Source: Cellulomonas chitinilytica
GTDB taxonomy: Bacteria > Actinomycetota > Actinomycetes > Actinomycetales > Cellulomonadaceae
Assembly (NCBI RefSeq): GCF_016862675.1
Contig: NZ_BONK01000002.1
Location: forward strand, 372,001 to 436,000
DNA: 64,000 nt
Direction: 5' to 3'
This document shows, one piece after another, positions 8,940 through 17,580 of this stretch. The notes beneath the pieces are model-generated. The model saw only the letters and a program-made list of their open reading frames with translations. It was not told the DNA's origin and made no database searches. Numbering within the stretch: the stretch's first letter is position 1; every line of letters begins with the position of its first letter. The position numbers and the translations under genes are program-made.

Positions 8940-9431
8940 TCAGCTCCTCGTCGTCGCGCGCGCGAGCGCGTCCCGCACGGCCTCGGCGACACCTGCCGGC
9001 ACGAGGTCGTCGATCGGCCCGCCGTACCGGGCCACGTCCTTGACCAGCGACGACGCGACGTGCGCGAGCGCCGGGTCCCCCACCACGAATACCGTCTCGA
9101 CGGTCGACAGGTGGCGGTTCATCAGGGCCATCGGCAGCTCCGCGTCGAAGTCCGCGCCGCTGCGCAGCCCCTTGACGACGGCCGCCGCGCCGACCCGCCG
9201 GACGAAGTCCGCGAGCAGCCCGTCGACCGCCTCGACCCGCACGCCCGGCAGGTCCGCGAGCGCCTTGCGGGCCAGCGCGACCCGCTCGTCGGAGGTCAGC
9301 AGCGCGGTCTTCGCGGAGTTGCGGGCGACGCCGACGACGACCTCGTCGAACATCGACGCCGCACGTCGCACGACGTCCACGTGGCCGAGGGTGATCGGGT
9401 CGAAGGACCCCGGGCAGACGGCGATGGTCAC
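8940..9431 (-). CDS. coaD: Phosphopantetheine adenylyltransferase
   Basis: Catalyses ATP + 4'-phosphopantetheine to dephospho-CoA, the penultimate CoA step. The nucleotidyl-transferase motif is GSFDPITLGHVDVVRRA (T/HxGH), followed by KGLRSGADFDAE and the ISSS-like region HVASSLVKDVA. At 163 residues the length is normal. The GTG start has TACCCT exactly six bases upstream, supporting both the start and a leaderless message. An 11-bp tandem array lies between this promoter and the divergent acetyltransferase. Confidence 0.96.
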   Translation of the reverse strand: MTIAVCPGSFDPITLGHVDVVRRAASMFDEVVVGVARNSAKTALLTSDERVALARKALADLPGVRVEAVDGLLADFVRRVGAAAVVKGLRSGADFDAELPMALMNRHLSTVETVFVVGDPALAHVASSLVKDVARYGGPIDDLVPAGVAEAVRDALARATTRS

Positions 9432-9437
9432 GTCGCC

Positions 9438-9443
9438 AGGGTA
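9438..9443 (-). promoter_or_regulatory. -10 element of coaD (leaderless)
   Basis: TACCCT on the minus strand is separated by six bases from the coaD GTG at 9431. It matches the TANNNT pattern of actinobacterial -10 boxes. Confidence 0.5.
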
Positions 9444-9478
9444 GGCCAGGCGCTGCCGAGCGCCTGCGGACGCCGCGC

Positions 9479-9555
9479 GTGCGCCGGTCGTGCGCCGGTC
9501 GTGCGCCGCCCGGACTCCGGTCGTGCGCTGGCCGTGCGCTGGCCGTGCGCTGGCC
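9479..9555. repeat. Seven-unit 11-bp tandem array between coaD and a GNAT gene
   Basis: Seven consecutive 11-base units fill 77 bp. Units 1-2 read GTGCGCCGGTC, unit 3 GTGCGCCGCCC, unit 4 GGACTCCGGTC and units 5-7 GTGCGCTGGCC. The array is non-coding in the gene models chosen and lies about 45 bp upstream of coaD and 20-30 bp upstream of the GNAT gene. The period is close to one DNA helical turn. Confidence 0.85.
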
Positions 9556-9587
9556 GTGCACCATGTCGCCGCGCCATGCTCGGGCAC

Positions 9588-10322
9588 ATGCCCGACGACC
9601 TGCCCGACGACCTTCCCGAGCCCGCGCCGAGCCCCGCCGCCCGCAGCCTGCGCGTCCGCGCCCACGTCCGCACGGCCACCGCGGGCGACGCCGCCGCGAT
9701 CCGCACCGCCCTGTCGCTCGCGTTCCACGACAACCCGATGATGCGGTGGGCGCTGCCGGACGACGGCACGCGCCTGGAGGCGTGCGCGGCCTGGCTCGGC
9801 CCGTCGGTGGACCGGTACCTCGCGCTCGGCCTCGTGCACGTCGCCGAGCGGGACGGGCGCGTGGTGGGCGCGGCGGCGTGGCGGCTGCACGGCGTCGACG
9901 TCGGGGCGCACCCGGTCGCGTCGTCCCTCCCGACTCCTGCGGGAGCCCTGGCGCTGATCCTCGGCGCGGACCGGGCCGCGGCGGTCCTCACGGCGCTGGG
10001 CGGCGCGTCGACGGCGTCGGCGCCCACGGAGCCCGCCGACTACCTCAACTACCTCGTCGTGGTCCCGGGCGAGCAGGGGCACGGGATCGGCCGCGACCTC
10101 GTCCTCGCGGGCATCGGCGCGGCCGACGCGCGGGCGCGCGACACGTGGCTGTGCACCACCGACCCGCGCAACCACGCGTTCTACGCGCGTCTGGGCTACG
10201 TCGAGCTCGGCAGGCACGAGCTGGGGCCCGGGGGGCCTGGGCTCGTCGCGCTCGCGCGGCGTCGTCAGTCGGCGGCGGGGGCGGGGCCTGGCTCGGCGAA
10301 CCAGACCACCGTCTCGCCGTAG
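9588..10322 (+). CDS. GNAT-family N-acetyltransferase
   Basis: A 244-residue GNAT protein; substrate unknown. The acetyl-CoA loop is visible as VVVPGEQGHGIGRDLV and is followed by the conserved C-terminal NHAFYARLGYVELG. ATG 9588 is preferred; an in-frame ATG at 9576 is also possible. The last ~19 codons run into the 3' end of rsmD on the other strand, a 58-bp convergent overlap, and have no family similarity that I recognise. Expression of each gene may therefore interfere with the other at the 3' end. Confidence 0.82.
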   Translation: MPDDLPDDLPEPAPSPAARSLRVRAHVRTATAGDAAAIRTALSLAFHDNPMMRWALPDDGTRLEACAAWLGPSVDRYLALGLVHVAERDGRVVGAAAWRLHGVDVGAHPVASSLPTPAGALALILGADRAAAVLTALGGASTASAPTEPADYLNYLVVVPGEQGHGIGRDLVLAGIGAADARARDTWLCTTDPRNHAFYARLGYVELGRHELGPGGPGLVALARRRQSAAGAGPGSANQTTVSP

Positions 10323-10840
10323 GCCCGGCGGTCGAACCGCACGATCCCGTCGGGCCACCGGGGCTCGGGCCCCCGGGTCGACCGCTCGACGGCCACCACG
10401 GCGCCATCGTCGAGCGCGCCCGGCACGGCGAGCCCGGCGAGCACCGTGGCGAGGTCGTCGTCCGCGAGGTCGTACGGCGGGTCCACGAGGACGAGGCCCC
10501 ACGGCGCGACGACCCCGCGCTGCACGAAGCGCTCGGCCGCCTCCGCCGAGACGGTGACCACGTCCTCCAGGCCGAGCGTCGTGACGTTGCGCCGGCACAC
10601 GCCGGCCGCGTCGCGGCCCGACTCGACGAGCGTCACGTGCGCGGCTCCTCGGCTCGCCGCCTCCAGGCCCAGCGCCCCCGAGCCCGCGTACAGGTCGAGC
10701 ACCCGCACGCCGTCGACCACGTCGAGGTGCTCCAGGCGCGAGAACAGGGCCTCCCGGACCCGCTCGCTCGTCGGCCGCGTGCCCCGCCGCGGCACCTCGA
10801 GCGTGCGTCCGCCGGCCGTGCCCGCCACGATGCGCGTCAT
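10265..10840 (-). CDS. rsmD: 16S rRNA (guanine966-N2)-methyltransferase
   Basis: A SAM-dependent methyltransferase acting on G966 of 16S rRNA, 191 residues. The start MTRIVAGTAGGR, the SAM motif LDLYAGSGALGLEAASRGA and the catalytic LVDPPYD are typical of RsmD. ATG overlaps the stop of the preceding membrane gene by four bases (ATGA). In many actinobacteria rsmD sits between recG and coaD, as here. Confidence 0.95.
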   Translation of the reverse strand: MTRIVAGTAGGRTLEVPRRGTRPTSERVREALFSRLEHLDVVDGVRVLDLYAGSGALGLEAASRGAAHVTLVESGRDAAGVCRRNVTTLGLEDVVTVSAEAAERFVQRGVVAPWGLVLVDPPYDLADDDLATVLAGLAVPGALDDGAVVAVERSTRGPEPRWPDGIVRFDRRAYGETVVWFAEPGPAPAAD

Positions 10841-12474
10841 CGGCGTGCGCCGGTCGAGCCGGACGCGCCCTGCTGGTCGGCCTGGTCCATGAGCCGCTCG
10901 AGGAACGACCCGGTGCGGACCGACGACGCGACCGCGACCGCGATCACCGACAGCGCGACCTGCACGAACAGCAGCGGCGTGCTGACCGTCCGCAGCAGGA
11001 TCGCGATCCAGACGGGCAGCAGCCCGAGCACCACGACGTCCGGCCCGCGCGCGAGCACGCTGCCCACGCCCGTCGGGAGCGCCCCGAACGGCGTCGACAC
11101 GAGCGCGCCGCCCCAGTCCGGTGCCGGCCGGTACGACGAGCGCACGGCGCCGGCCGCCCAGACCGGTGTGGACGCCAGCCCGAGCGCGAGCCACCCGGGG
11201 ACGTCTCCCGCCCAGCGGCCGATCGCGGCGAACGCGACGACCGACCAGAGCAGCATCGCGACGGCCGGGACGACCATGCGCAGCCGCCGGACCTCCTTCG
11301 CCTCGAGCGGCAGCAGACGGTCCAGCACGGGCGCCATCTCGGCCCGGCGCGCACCCTCGCCCGTCGCGCTCATCGCGACGTAGCCCGAGACGAGCACCGC
11401 GAGCAGCACTCCCGCGGGGCTGGCGAGCGGCGGGACGGTGCTCGCGAGGACCGGGACCAGCGCGGCGACGACGAGCTGCACCATGTGCCGGGCAGAGCGG
11501 CGCAGCACCACCAGGTCGGCCGTGACCAGGGCCGACGCCGGGCCGCGGGCGGTACGCAGCCGCGAGACCCACCGGCGGGCGGACGGTGCCGCGCCGTCGG
11601 TCAGCGCACGTCCGAGCTCGCGCGAGTCCATCGACACGACGGCGCCGACGGCCTGGGACGCGACGGAGCCGCTCTCCCGCAGCGACCGCTCGGGCATCCG
11701 GCCGAGGCGGCGGTCGACGAGCAGCACGAGCCCCACGACGACCACGACCAGGCCGACGACGAGCGCCCACGGAGGTCCGGGCAGGGCGTCGAGGTCCCAG
11801 CCGAGCGCCGCGAGCACGACCGCGGAGACGGGCGCGGCGGCGAGGAGCAGGTCGCCGACCAGGGCGGTCGTGCGGCGCGGCACGCCCGCCGACTGCAGCA
11901 CGCCCGCGACGAGCACGATCGCGGCTGCGCCGAAGGCGGACGCCAGACCCACCCGCAGGAGGCGGTCCCCGGTGTCGCTCAGGAGTCCCGCGTCGAGCAG
12001 CGTGACCACGACCGCCCCGACGAGCGCCGCCACGACGGGCAGCCGGCGTGCGGCGGGGCGCAGCAGCCCACGGCGGTCGACGGGCAGGCTCAGCCACCAG
12101 GCCGCCTCGGCGCCCCCGGCCCCGACGGGACCGAGCCGTCCGGCCAGGGACAGCAGCACCCCGGCAAGCGCGACGAGGATCACCACGACCAGCGCCGCGA
12201 GGCTCAGGCCCTGGGGCGGCGCGACGTCCGGCGCGGGCGGCAGCGACACCCGCATGGCCTGCGCGAAGCCGAGCGCGATGCCGATGCCGATCGCCAGCGA
12301 GATCACCGCGTAGTAGACGTCCGACATCAGCGAGCCGAGGCTCGCCCCGCCGCGCGCGTTGCCGGCCTGGGCGGTGAACTTCCGGATCGAGCGCGCGGGC
12401 GGGATCGTCCCGACGTCGAACGGCTGGACGGCCGGCTCCTGCGCCACCGGGACGTCGCCCTGGCCGTCGGTCAC
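10837..12474 (-). CDS. Multi-spanning membrane component of an ABC system (DUF6297-like)
   Basis: A 545-residue integral membrane protein with roughly a dozen hydrophobic segments. The first lies near residues 55-75 and the rest are spread to the C-terminus, with a short basic cytosolic end. No catalytic motif is seen. It overlaps the ATPase gene upstream by four bases (GTGA), so the two very likely form one ABC transporter. The cargo is unknown. The family name is from memory of similar actinobacterial proteins next to recG. Confidence 0.75.
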   Translation of the reverse strand: MTDGQGDVPVAQEPAVQPFDVGTIPPARSIRKFTAQAGNARGGASLGSLMSDVYYAVISLAIGIGIALGFAQAMRVSLPPAPDVAPPQGLSLAALVVVILVALAGVLLSLAGRLGPVGAGGAEAAWWLSLPVDRRGLLRPAARRLPVVAALVGAVVVTLLDAGLLSDTGDRLLRVGLASAFGAAAIVLVAGVLQSAGVPRRTTALVGDLLLAAAPVSAVVLAALGWDLDALPGPPWALVVGLVVVVVGLVLLVDRRLGRMPERSLRESGSVASQAVGAVVSMDSRELGRALTDGAAPSARRWVSRLRTARGPASALVTADLVVLRRSARHMVQLVVAALVPVLASTVPPLASPAGVLLAVLVSGYVAMSATGEGARRAEMAPVLDRLLPLEAKEVRRLRMVVPAVAMLLWSVVAFAAIGRWAGDVPGWLALGLASTPVWAAGAVRSSYRPAPDWGGALVSTPFGALPTGVGSVLARGPDVVVLGLLPVWIAILLRTVSTPLLFVQVALSVIAVAVASSVRTGSFLERLMDQADQQGASGSTGARR

Positions 12475-13160
12475 GGGTTCTCCCTGCTGATCACCTGGGC
12501 CGCGTCGGCGGCCGACATGACGCGCGAGGCGTCGTCGGCGACGACCACCGCCCGGTCGGCGACGGCGCGCAGCAGGTCCGCGTCGTGGGTCGCGAGCAGC
12601 ACGGAACCGCCGGAGCGCTTCTCCTCGACGAGACGGGCGGCGAGCCGGTCGCGCATGGCCTTGTCGAGCCGCTGCTCGGGCTCGTCGAGCACCAGCAGCG
12701 AACGCGGCCGGACGAAGCCCGCGGCGAGCAGCAGGCGGCGACGCTGGCCCGAGGAGAGCGAGACCGGCAGCGACCGTGCGTGGTCGGTGAGCCCGAACTC
12801 GGCGAGCAGCTCGGCGACGACGTCGTCGGCCCCGCGGACACCGTGGCCGCGCGCCGTCAGGTACAGGTGCTCGGAGACGGTGAGCGCCGGGAAGTACGCG
12901 TCGTCGTCCAGCACGCTCGCCACCTGCCGCCGGAACCCGACGTCCCGCTCGTCGACGTCACCGCCGAGCACCTGCAGCGACCCCGACTGGGGCTCCAGCA
13001 GGCCGATCACGGCGCGCAGCACCGTGGACTTGCCCGAGCCGTTCGCGCCGACGAGCGCGACGGCCCTGCCGGGGGCCAGGGTGAACGACACGGGAGCGCA
13101 CACGGGTGCCCCGCCGTAGCCGACGAGCAGGTCCTGGGCGCGCACGACGGGCTTCGACAC
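12471..13160 (-). CDS. ABC transporter ATP-binding protein
   Basis: A 229-residue nucleotide-binding subunit. Walker A is GANGSGKST, the signature LSSGQRRRL, Walker B LLVLDEPEQRLD and the H-loop ATHDADLL. The Q-loop region reads VLDDDAYFPALT, without the usual glutamine. GTG start; TACCCT lies seven bases upstream on the minus strand, so this is probably the first gene of the ATPase-membrane-rsmD unit. It works with the overlapping membrane gene, and the direction of transport cannot be told. Confidence 0.9.
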   Translation of the reverse strand: MSKPVVRAQDLLVGYGGAPVCAPVSFTLAPGRAVALVGANGSGKSTVLRAVIGLLEPQSGSLQVLGGDVDERDVGFRRQVASVLDDDAYFPALTVSEHLYLTARGHGVRGADDVVAELLAEFGLTDHARSLPVSLSSGQRRRLLLAAGFVRPRSLLVLDEPEQRLDKAMRDRLAARLVEEKRSGGSVLLATHDADLLRAVADRAVVVADDASRVMSAADAAQVISRENP

Positions 13161-13226
13161 GTCCGTCAGGGTAGCCGCGCCCGATGTGCCGCACGCACCG
13201 GACGCGACCGGCCGCCGCAGGCCCCG

Positions 13227-15476
13227 TCACGCGCGGTCGAGGAACTCCTCCCGGTCGCCCGTGAGCATCGCGTCGATGGCCGCCCGCAACGGCGGCCAGC
13301 CCGCGAGCTCCGGGTCGTCCTCGACCAGCGCCCGTGCGTCCTGCCGGGCCCGTTCGATGACCTCCCCGTCCCGCGTCACGCGCAGCAGCCGCAGCGACGA
13401 CGACCCGCCCCACTGCGAGGCCCCGAGCACGTCGCCCTCGCCGCGCTGCTCCAGGTCGAACGTCGCGAGCTCGAACCCGTCGGACGTGCGGGCGAGCATC
13501 TCCACGCGCGCCGCGGCCGGGGTGCCCTCGGGTGCCGACGACACCAGCAGGCACACCCCCGGGGCCGCTCCACGTCCGATGCGTCCGCGCAGCTGGTGGA
13601 GCTGGGACACGCCGAACCGGTCGGCGTCGAGCACGACCATCACGGTCGCCTCGGGGACGTCGACGCCGACCTCGACGACGGTCGTGGACACCAGCACCGG
13701 CACGTCGCCGCGCGAGAACTCCGCCAGGGCCCGGTCCTTGTCCTCGGGGGCCATCCGGCCGTGCAGGATGCCGACCTCGACCCCCGCGAGCGCCGGGAGC
13801 TCACGCAGCCGGTCCGCCACCTCGAGCACGGCCCGCAGCGGCGGCCTGGCGGGCCCGGCCTGGTCGTCGTCGAGCAGGTCGACGTCGTCGTCGACCGCCG
13901 CCGGCTCGTCACCGTCGATGCGCGCGCACACGACGTACGCGCGCCCGCCGCGGTCCACCTCCTCGCGGACCCGCTTCCACGTGCGGTCGAGCCACCCGGG
14001 GCGGTCGGCGGGGACGACGTGCGTCGTGACGCCGCTGCGTCCCGCGGGCACCTCCCGCAGGACGGAGGTCTCCAGGTCCCCGAACACGGTCATCGCGACG
14101 GTGCGTGGGATCGGGGTCGCGGTCATGACGAGCAGGTGCGGGGACGTCGCCGCCTTGGCGCGCAGGGTGTCGCGCTGCTCGACGCCGAACTTGTGCTGCT
14201 CGTCGACGACCACGAGCCCGAGGTCGGCGAACTGCACCGTCGCGGACAGCAGCGCGTGCGTGCCGACGACGATGCCGGCGGCGCCGCCCGCGGCGTCGAG
14301 CAGGGCAGCCTTCCGGGCCGCGGCAGGCTGCGACCCCGTGAGCAGCGCCACCCGCGTGCCGATCTCGGACCCGCCGAGCATGCCGCCCTCCGCGAGGTCG
14401 CCGAGCAGCGCGCGCAGCGAGCGGGCGTGCTGGGCGGCGAGGACCTCCGTCGGGGCGAGCAGGGCGGCCTGCCCACCACCGTCGACGACCTGGAGCATCG
14501 CGCGCAGCGCCACGACCGTCTTGCCGGAGCCGACCTCGCCCTGCAGCAGCCGCTGCATCGGCACCGCTCCCGCGAGCTCGGCGGCCACCTGCTCGCCGAC
14601 CTCGCGCTGGCCGGCGGTGAGCGCGAACGGCAGGCGGGCGTCGAACGCGTCGAGGAGCCCGCCGGCGACGCGCGGACGGGCCGTGGCCGGCTCGGCGGCG
14701 GCCCGGGCCCGGCGGCGGGCCAGCTCGGCCTGCAGCACGAACGCCTCCTCGAACCGCAGGCGCGCACGACCTCGCCGCCAGTCGGCCTCGGTGTGCGGCT
14801 CGTGCACGTCCTGCAGCGCCTGGCGGCGCGAGCCGAGGCGTCGGGCCTCGCGGACCGCCGGGGGGAGCGGGTCGTCGACGTCGCCCTCGGTGAGGGGACC
14901 GAGCGCCGTCCGGACAGCCCGGCCGATCTTCGCGGTGTCCAGGCCCGCGACCGAGCGGTACACCGGTCGCGGCCACTCGGCCCGCTCGACGGCCTGCCGC
15001 TCCCCCTCGGTGTCGTCGTCGAACATCTCGTACGTCGGGTGGGCGAGCTGCGGCCGGCCGCCGAACTCGCCGATCTGGCCGGAGAACAGGCCCCGCCGGC
15101 CCGGGCGCAGGAGGTTCTCGTGGTGCCGGGTCGCCCCGAAGAAGATGAGCTGGAGCGTGCGCGTGCCGTCGGTGATCTGGACCTCGAGCCGGGCCTGGTG
15201 GGTCGTGCGCGCCCGTCGCACCACGGCCTGGCGCACCTCGGCGACGATCGCGACGTCCTCGCCCACGGCGAGACCCGCGATGTCCGTCAGGGTGCTGGCG
15301 TCCGCGTACCGCCACGGGTAGTGCCGCAGGAGGTCGCCGACCGTCCGGATGCCGAGGGACGCGAACGGCTTGCCCGACCGCGGCACGAGGGTCGTCACCG
15401 CCTCGTCGAGGTAGCCGCGGGCGGGCTCGACGCCGTCGGCGTAGCGGACACCCGGCCCCGAGGAGCGCGCGGCCAT
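13227..15476 (-). CDS. recG: ATP-dependent DNA helicase RecG
   Basis: A branched-DNA helicase that remodels stalled forks and recombination intermediates, 749 residues. An N-terminal wedge/OB domain (about 60-200) precedes helicase motifs: Walker A LLQGEVGSGKT, DExH-type VVVDEQHKFGVEQR, MTATPIPRT, and motif VI LRGRIGRGAAPG. The C-terminal TRG-type region is present. ATG shares one base with the stop of the DAK gene (TGATG), so translation is coupled to it. Confidence 0.97.
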   Translation of the reverse strand: MAARSSGPGVRYADGVEPARGYLDEAVTTLVPRSGKPFASLGIRTVGDLLRHYPWRYADASTLTDIAGLAVGEDVAIVAEVRQAVVRRARTTHQARLEVQITDGTRTLQLIFFGATRHHENLLRPGRRGLFSGQIGEFGGRPQLAHPTYEMFDDDTEGERQAVERAEWPRPVYRSVAGLDTAKIGRAVRTALGPLTEGDVDDPLPPAVREARRLGSRRQALQDVHEPHTEADWRRGRARLRFEEAFVLQAELARRRARAAAEPATARPRVAGGLLDAFDARLPFALTAGQREVGEQVAAELAGAVPMQRLLQGEVGSGKTVVALRAMLQVVDGGGQAALLAPTEVLAAQHARSLRALLGDLAEGGMLGGSEIGTRVALLTGSQPAAARKAALLDAAGGAAGIVVGTHALLSATVQFADLGLVVVDEQHKFGVEQRDTLRAKAATSPHLLVMTATPIPRTVAMTVFGDLETSVLREVPAGRSGVTTHVVPADRPGWLDRTWKRVREEVDRGGRAYVVCARIDGDEPAAVDDDVDLLDDDQAGPARPPLRAVLEVADRLRELPALAGVEVGILHGRMAPEDKDRALAEFSRGDVPVLVSTTVVEVGVDVPEATVMVVLDADRFGVSQLHQLRGRIGRGAAPGVCLLVSSAPEGTPAAARVEMLARTSDGFELATFDLEQRGEGDVLGASQWGGSSSLRLLRVTRDGEVIERARQDARALVEDDPELAGWPPLRAAIDAMLTGDREEFLDRA

Positions 15477-16975
15477 CAGTCGATCCCCACGACGAACCGG
15501 GGCCCGCTTCCGGTGGGGCCGACGAGCACCGGCTCGACGCCGTCGGTCCGCGCTCCCAGCAGCTCCGCGAGCCGGTCCGCCGTGCCGGGCTCGACGTCGT
15601 CCCGGTGCAGCACGGTCAGGCTCAGGTCGCCAGGGGTGCCGACCGCTCCGAGCAGCGCGTCGACACCGGCCACCAGGTCACCGTCGACGGCGGCGGCACG
15701 GACCCGCCCGAGGGCCAGCACGGCCGCGTGCGTCGCGGACGACGACACCGCCCCGGCGAACGCGAGCGTGGCGACGACGGTCCGCAGCTCGTCGGCGGCG
15801 TCGAGGACCTCGACCACGGGGCCGCGCTCGGTCGCGAGGAGCTCGGCGAGCACGTCGCCCTCGACCGCCCCGCCGGGCAGCACGGCGACGCTCCTGGCGC
15901 CGGTGTCCGCCACGGCGCGGACCAGGTGCGCCGTCGAGACGGGCGCCTCGGGGCACCGCACCACGGTGACTGCTCCGGCGGTGGCGTACCAGGCGGCGAG
16001 CGCGGGCGAGGACGTGCACGCGACGAGCCCCCAGCGCCCGGGGTCCTCCTCCGACGCCGAGGCCGCGTGCGGGGAGTCGACGAGCCGCACCACGGCCTGC
16101 TCCCGCGGCCCGAGCGCCGCCTCGGCGACGGCCCGCTCGGGGTCGTCCGTGTGCACGTGCACGTGCCACCACCCGTCCGCGCCGACGACCGCGACGGAGT
16201 CGCCGAGCGCGTGCATCCGCGAGCGCAGCTCGGCACCGAGGTCGCCGCCGGCCCCCTCCGGCTCGTGCACCAGGAGCATCACCTCGAAGGCGCCGGTCGG
16301 CTCCGGCACCCCGTCGAGGGTCGCCGGGCGGCTGGGGAGCCAGTCCGGCGCGCCTGCCGCCGGTGCCTCGCCGCGGACGGCCGCGACGAGCGCGTCCAGG
16401 ACGACGAGCAGCGCGCAGGCACCCGCGTCGAGGACGTGCGCCCGGCGCAGGACCGGGTGCTCCGCGCTGATCCGCGCGAGCGCACGGTGCGCGTCGGCGA
16501 CGGCCGCCGTGAGCAGGACGGTCGTGGACGCGCCGTCGGCCGCGGCGCGGGCGGCGCGCGTGCCGACGGCGTCCGCGAGCGTGAGGACCGTGCCCTCCTG
16601 CGGGTCGGCGACCGCCCCCCGGGCCTCCCGGGCGGCGGCCGCGAGCGCCTCGGCGACCTGCGTGGGCCCCGGTGCCTCCGGCAGCGACGCCGCGAACCCC
16701 GCGAGGTACTGGCTCACGATGACCCCGGAGTTGCCGCGGGCCGCCAGCATGGCCCCGTGCGCGAACGCACGTGCGGCCGCGGCGGTGGAGGCGTCGACCG
16801 GGAGGGCGGCCAGGGCGGTCACGCCGCCGTCGACCGTGAGCAGCACGTTGGTCCCCGTGTCGCCGTCCGCCACCGGGAACACGTTCACGGCGTCGATGTG
16901 CGGGCGTGCGAGGTCGAGCGACGCCCGGGCACCGAGCGCCCACGCGCGCACGACCGCCGCGTCGAGCTCCTCCAC
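15476..16975 (-). CDS. DAK-domain protein, FakA/YloV-like fatty-acid kinase candidate
   Basis: A 499-residue protein with an N-terminal DhaL-type kinase domain: NVFPVADGDTGTN holds the Mg-ATP aspartates, and ARGNSGVIVSQ follows near residue 85. A C-terminal DAK1-like region follows. In Firmicutes this architecture (FakA) phosphorylates fatty acids bound to FakB. No FakB gene is in the window, so the substrate is inferred. GTG 16975 has GGAGGT just upstream. Coupling to recG by TGATG is a widespread but functionally unexplained association. Confidence 0.85.
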   Translation of the reverse strand: MEELDAAVVRAWALGARASLDLARPHIDAVNVFPVADGDTGTNVLLTVDGGVTALAALPVDASTAAAARAFAHGAMLAARGNSGVIVSQYLAGFAASLPEAPGPTQVAEALAAAAREARGAVADPQEGTVLTLADAVGTRAARAAADGASTTVLLTAAVADAHRALARISAEHPVLRRAHVLDAGACALLVVLDALVAAVRGEAPAAGAPDWLPSRPATLDGVPEPTGAFEVMLLVHEPEGAGGDLGAELRSRMHALGDSVAVVGADGWWHVHVHTDDPERAVAEAALGPREQAVVRLVDSPHAASASEEDPGRWGLVACTSSPALAAWYATAGAVTVVRCPEAPVSTAHLVRAVADTGARSVAVLPGGAVEGDVLAELLATERGPVVEVLDAADELRTVVATLAFAGAVSSSATHAAVLALGRVRAAAVDGDLVAGVDALLGAVGTPGDLSLTVLHRDDVEPGTADRLAELLGARTDGVEPVLVGPTGSGPRFVVGID

Positions 16976-17302
16976 CGCACCTCCGTCGTCACACCGAGGC
17001 TCCCGCCTCTGCGGATACCCTGCCCGATGTCTCCGACACCCACCTACCCCGCGTCCGCACCGCACCCGGTCGGCGGTGGTGCTCGCAGGCTCGCCGGATG
17101 CGCCCATTTGGGGGGCCGTCGGGGCATGGGCTAGTCTTGACCGGTTGCCCGGAGGTCTTCGGGCACAGGTGGCGCACGACGGAGCCGGAAACGGCACGGT
17201 CAGCGCCCCACCCCCGACTTCGCCGCGACCCGCGGCGTGCCCGCACAGCATCGGGACCGACCCGTCGGCCCCGGCCGAACCGCAAGAACACAGGAGAAGA
17301 CC
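16976..17302. other. Divergent intergenic region between the DAK gene and rpmB
   Basis: 327 bp without a gene. It holds the ribosome site of the DAK gene (GGAGGT just right of 16978), a candidate rpmB promoter near 17108-17137 and a long rpmB leader with AGGAGA before the start. No tRNA, small ORF with a ribosome site, or riboswitch fold was recognised. Confidence 0.5.
17108..17137 (+). promoter_or_regulatory. Candidate rpmB promoter
   Basis: TTGGGG (17108-17113) and TAGTCT (17132-17137) are spaced by 18 bases. They would start a leader of about 160 nt before rpmB. The match to consensus is partial. Confidence 0.35.
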
Positions 17303-17494
17303 GTGGCTGCCAACTGCGACGTCTGCGCCAAGGGCCCGAGCTTCGGGCACAGCATCTCGCACTCGCACGTGCGCACCAAGCGCCGCTGGAACCCGAACAT
17401 CCAGCGCGTGCGCGCCGTGGTGGCGGGGACCCCCAAGCGTCTCAACGTGTGCACCTCGTGCCTCAAGGCCGGCAAGGTCCAGCGCGCCGTCTGA
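17303..17494 (+). CDS. rpmB: 50S ribosomal protein L28, zinc-binding type
   Basis: A 63-residue L28 with the diagnostic GPSFGHSISHSHVRTKRRW and NPNIQ. Cysteines C5, C8, C50 and C53 (CDVC ... CTSC) make it the zinc-containing C+ form. GTG start with AGGAGA five to six bases upstream. It has its own promoter region divergent from the DAK-recG pair and a strong terminator directly downstream. Confidence 0.97.
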   Translation: MAANCDVCAKGPSFGHSISHSHVRTKRRWNPNIQRVRAVVAGTPKRLNVCTSCLKAGKVQRAV

Positions 17495-17515
17495 CGCACG
17501 TCGAAGCGTTTCCCG

Positions 17516-17547
17516 AAGGCCCGTGAGGTATTCGCCTCACGGGCCTT
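17516..17547 (+). terminator. rpmB terminator hairpin
   Basis: A perfect 13-bp stem (AAGGCCCGTGAGG / CCTCACGGGCCTT) around a six-base loop lies 21 bp after the rpmB stop. There is no long T-tract, as is common in GC-rich genomes. Confidence 0.8.
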
Positions 17548-17580
17548 CGCGCTGCCCGGGCCATGTGGCAGGGTGACGTC

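Noticed and set aside
9479-9555. CRISPR array
   Set aside because: Repeats are contiguous 11-bp units without spacers and no cas gene is present.
12585-17576. A very long plus-strand open frame (~1660 codons) opposite the ABC, recG and DAK genes
   Set aside because: It is antisense to well-supported genes. Its composition is Arg/His/Pro-rich low-complexity sequence without domains, an effect of high GC.
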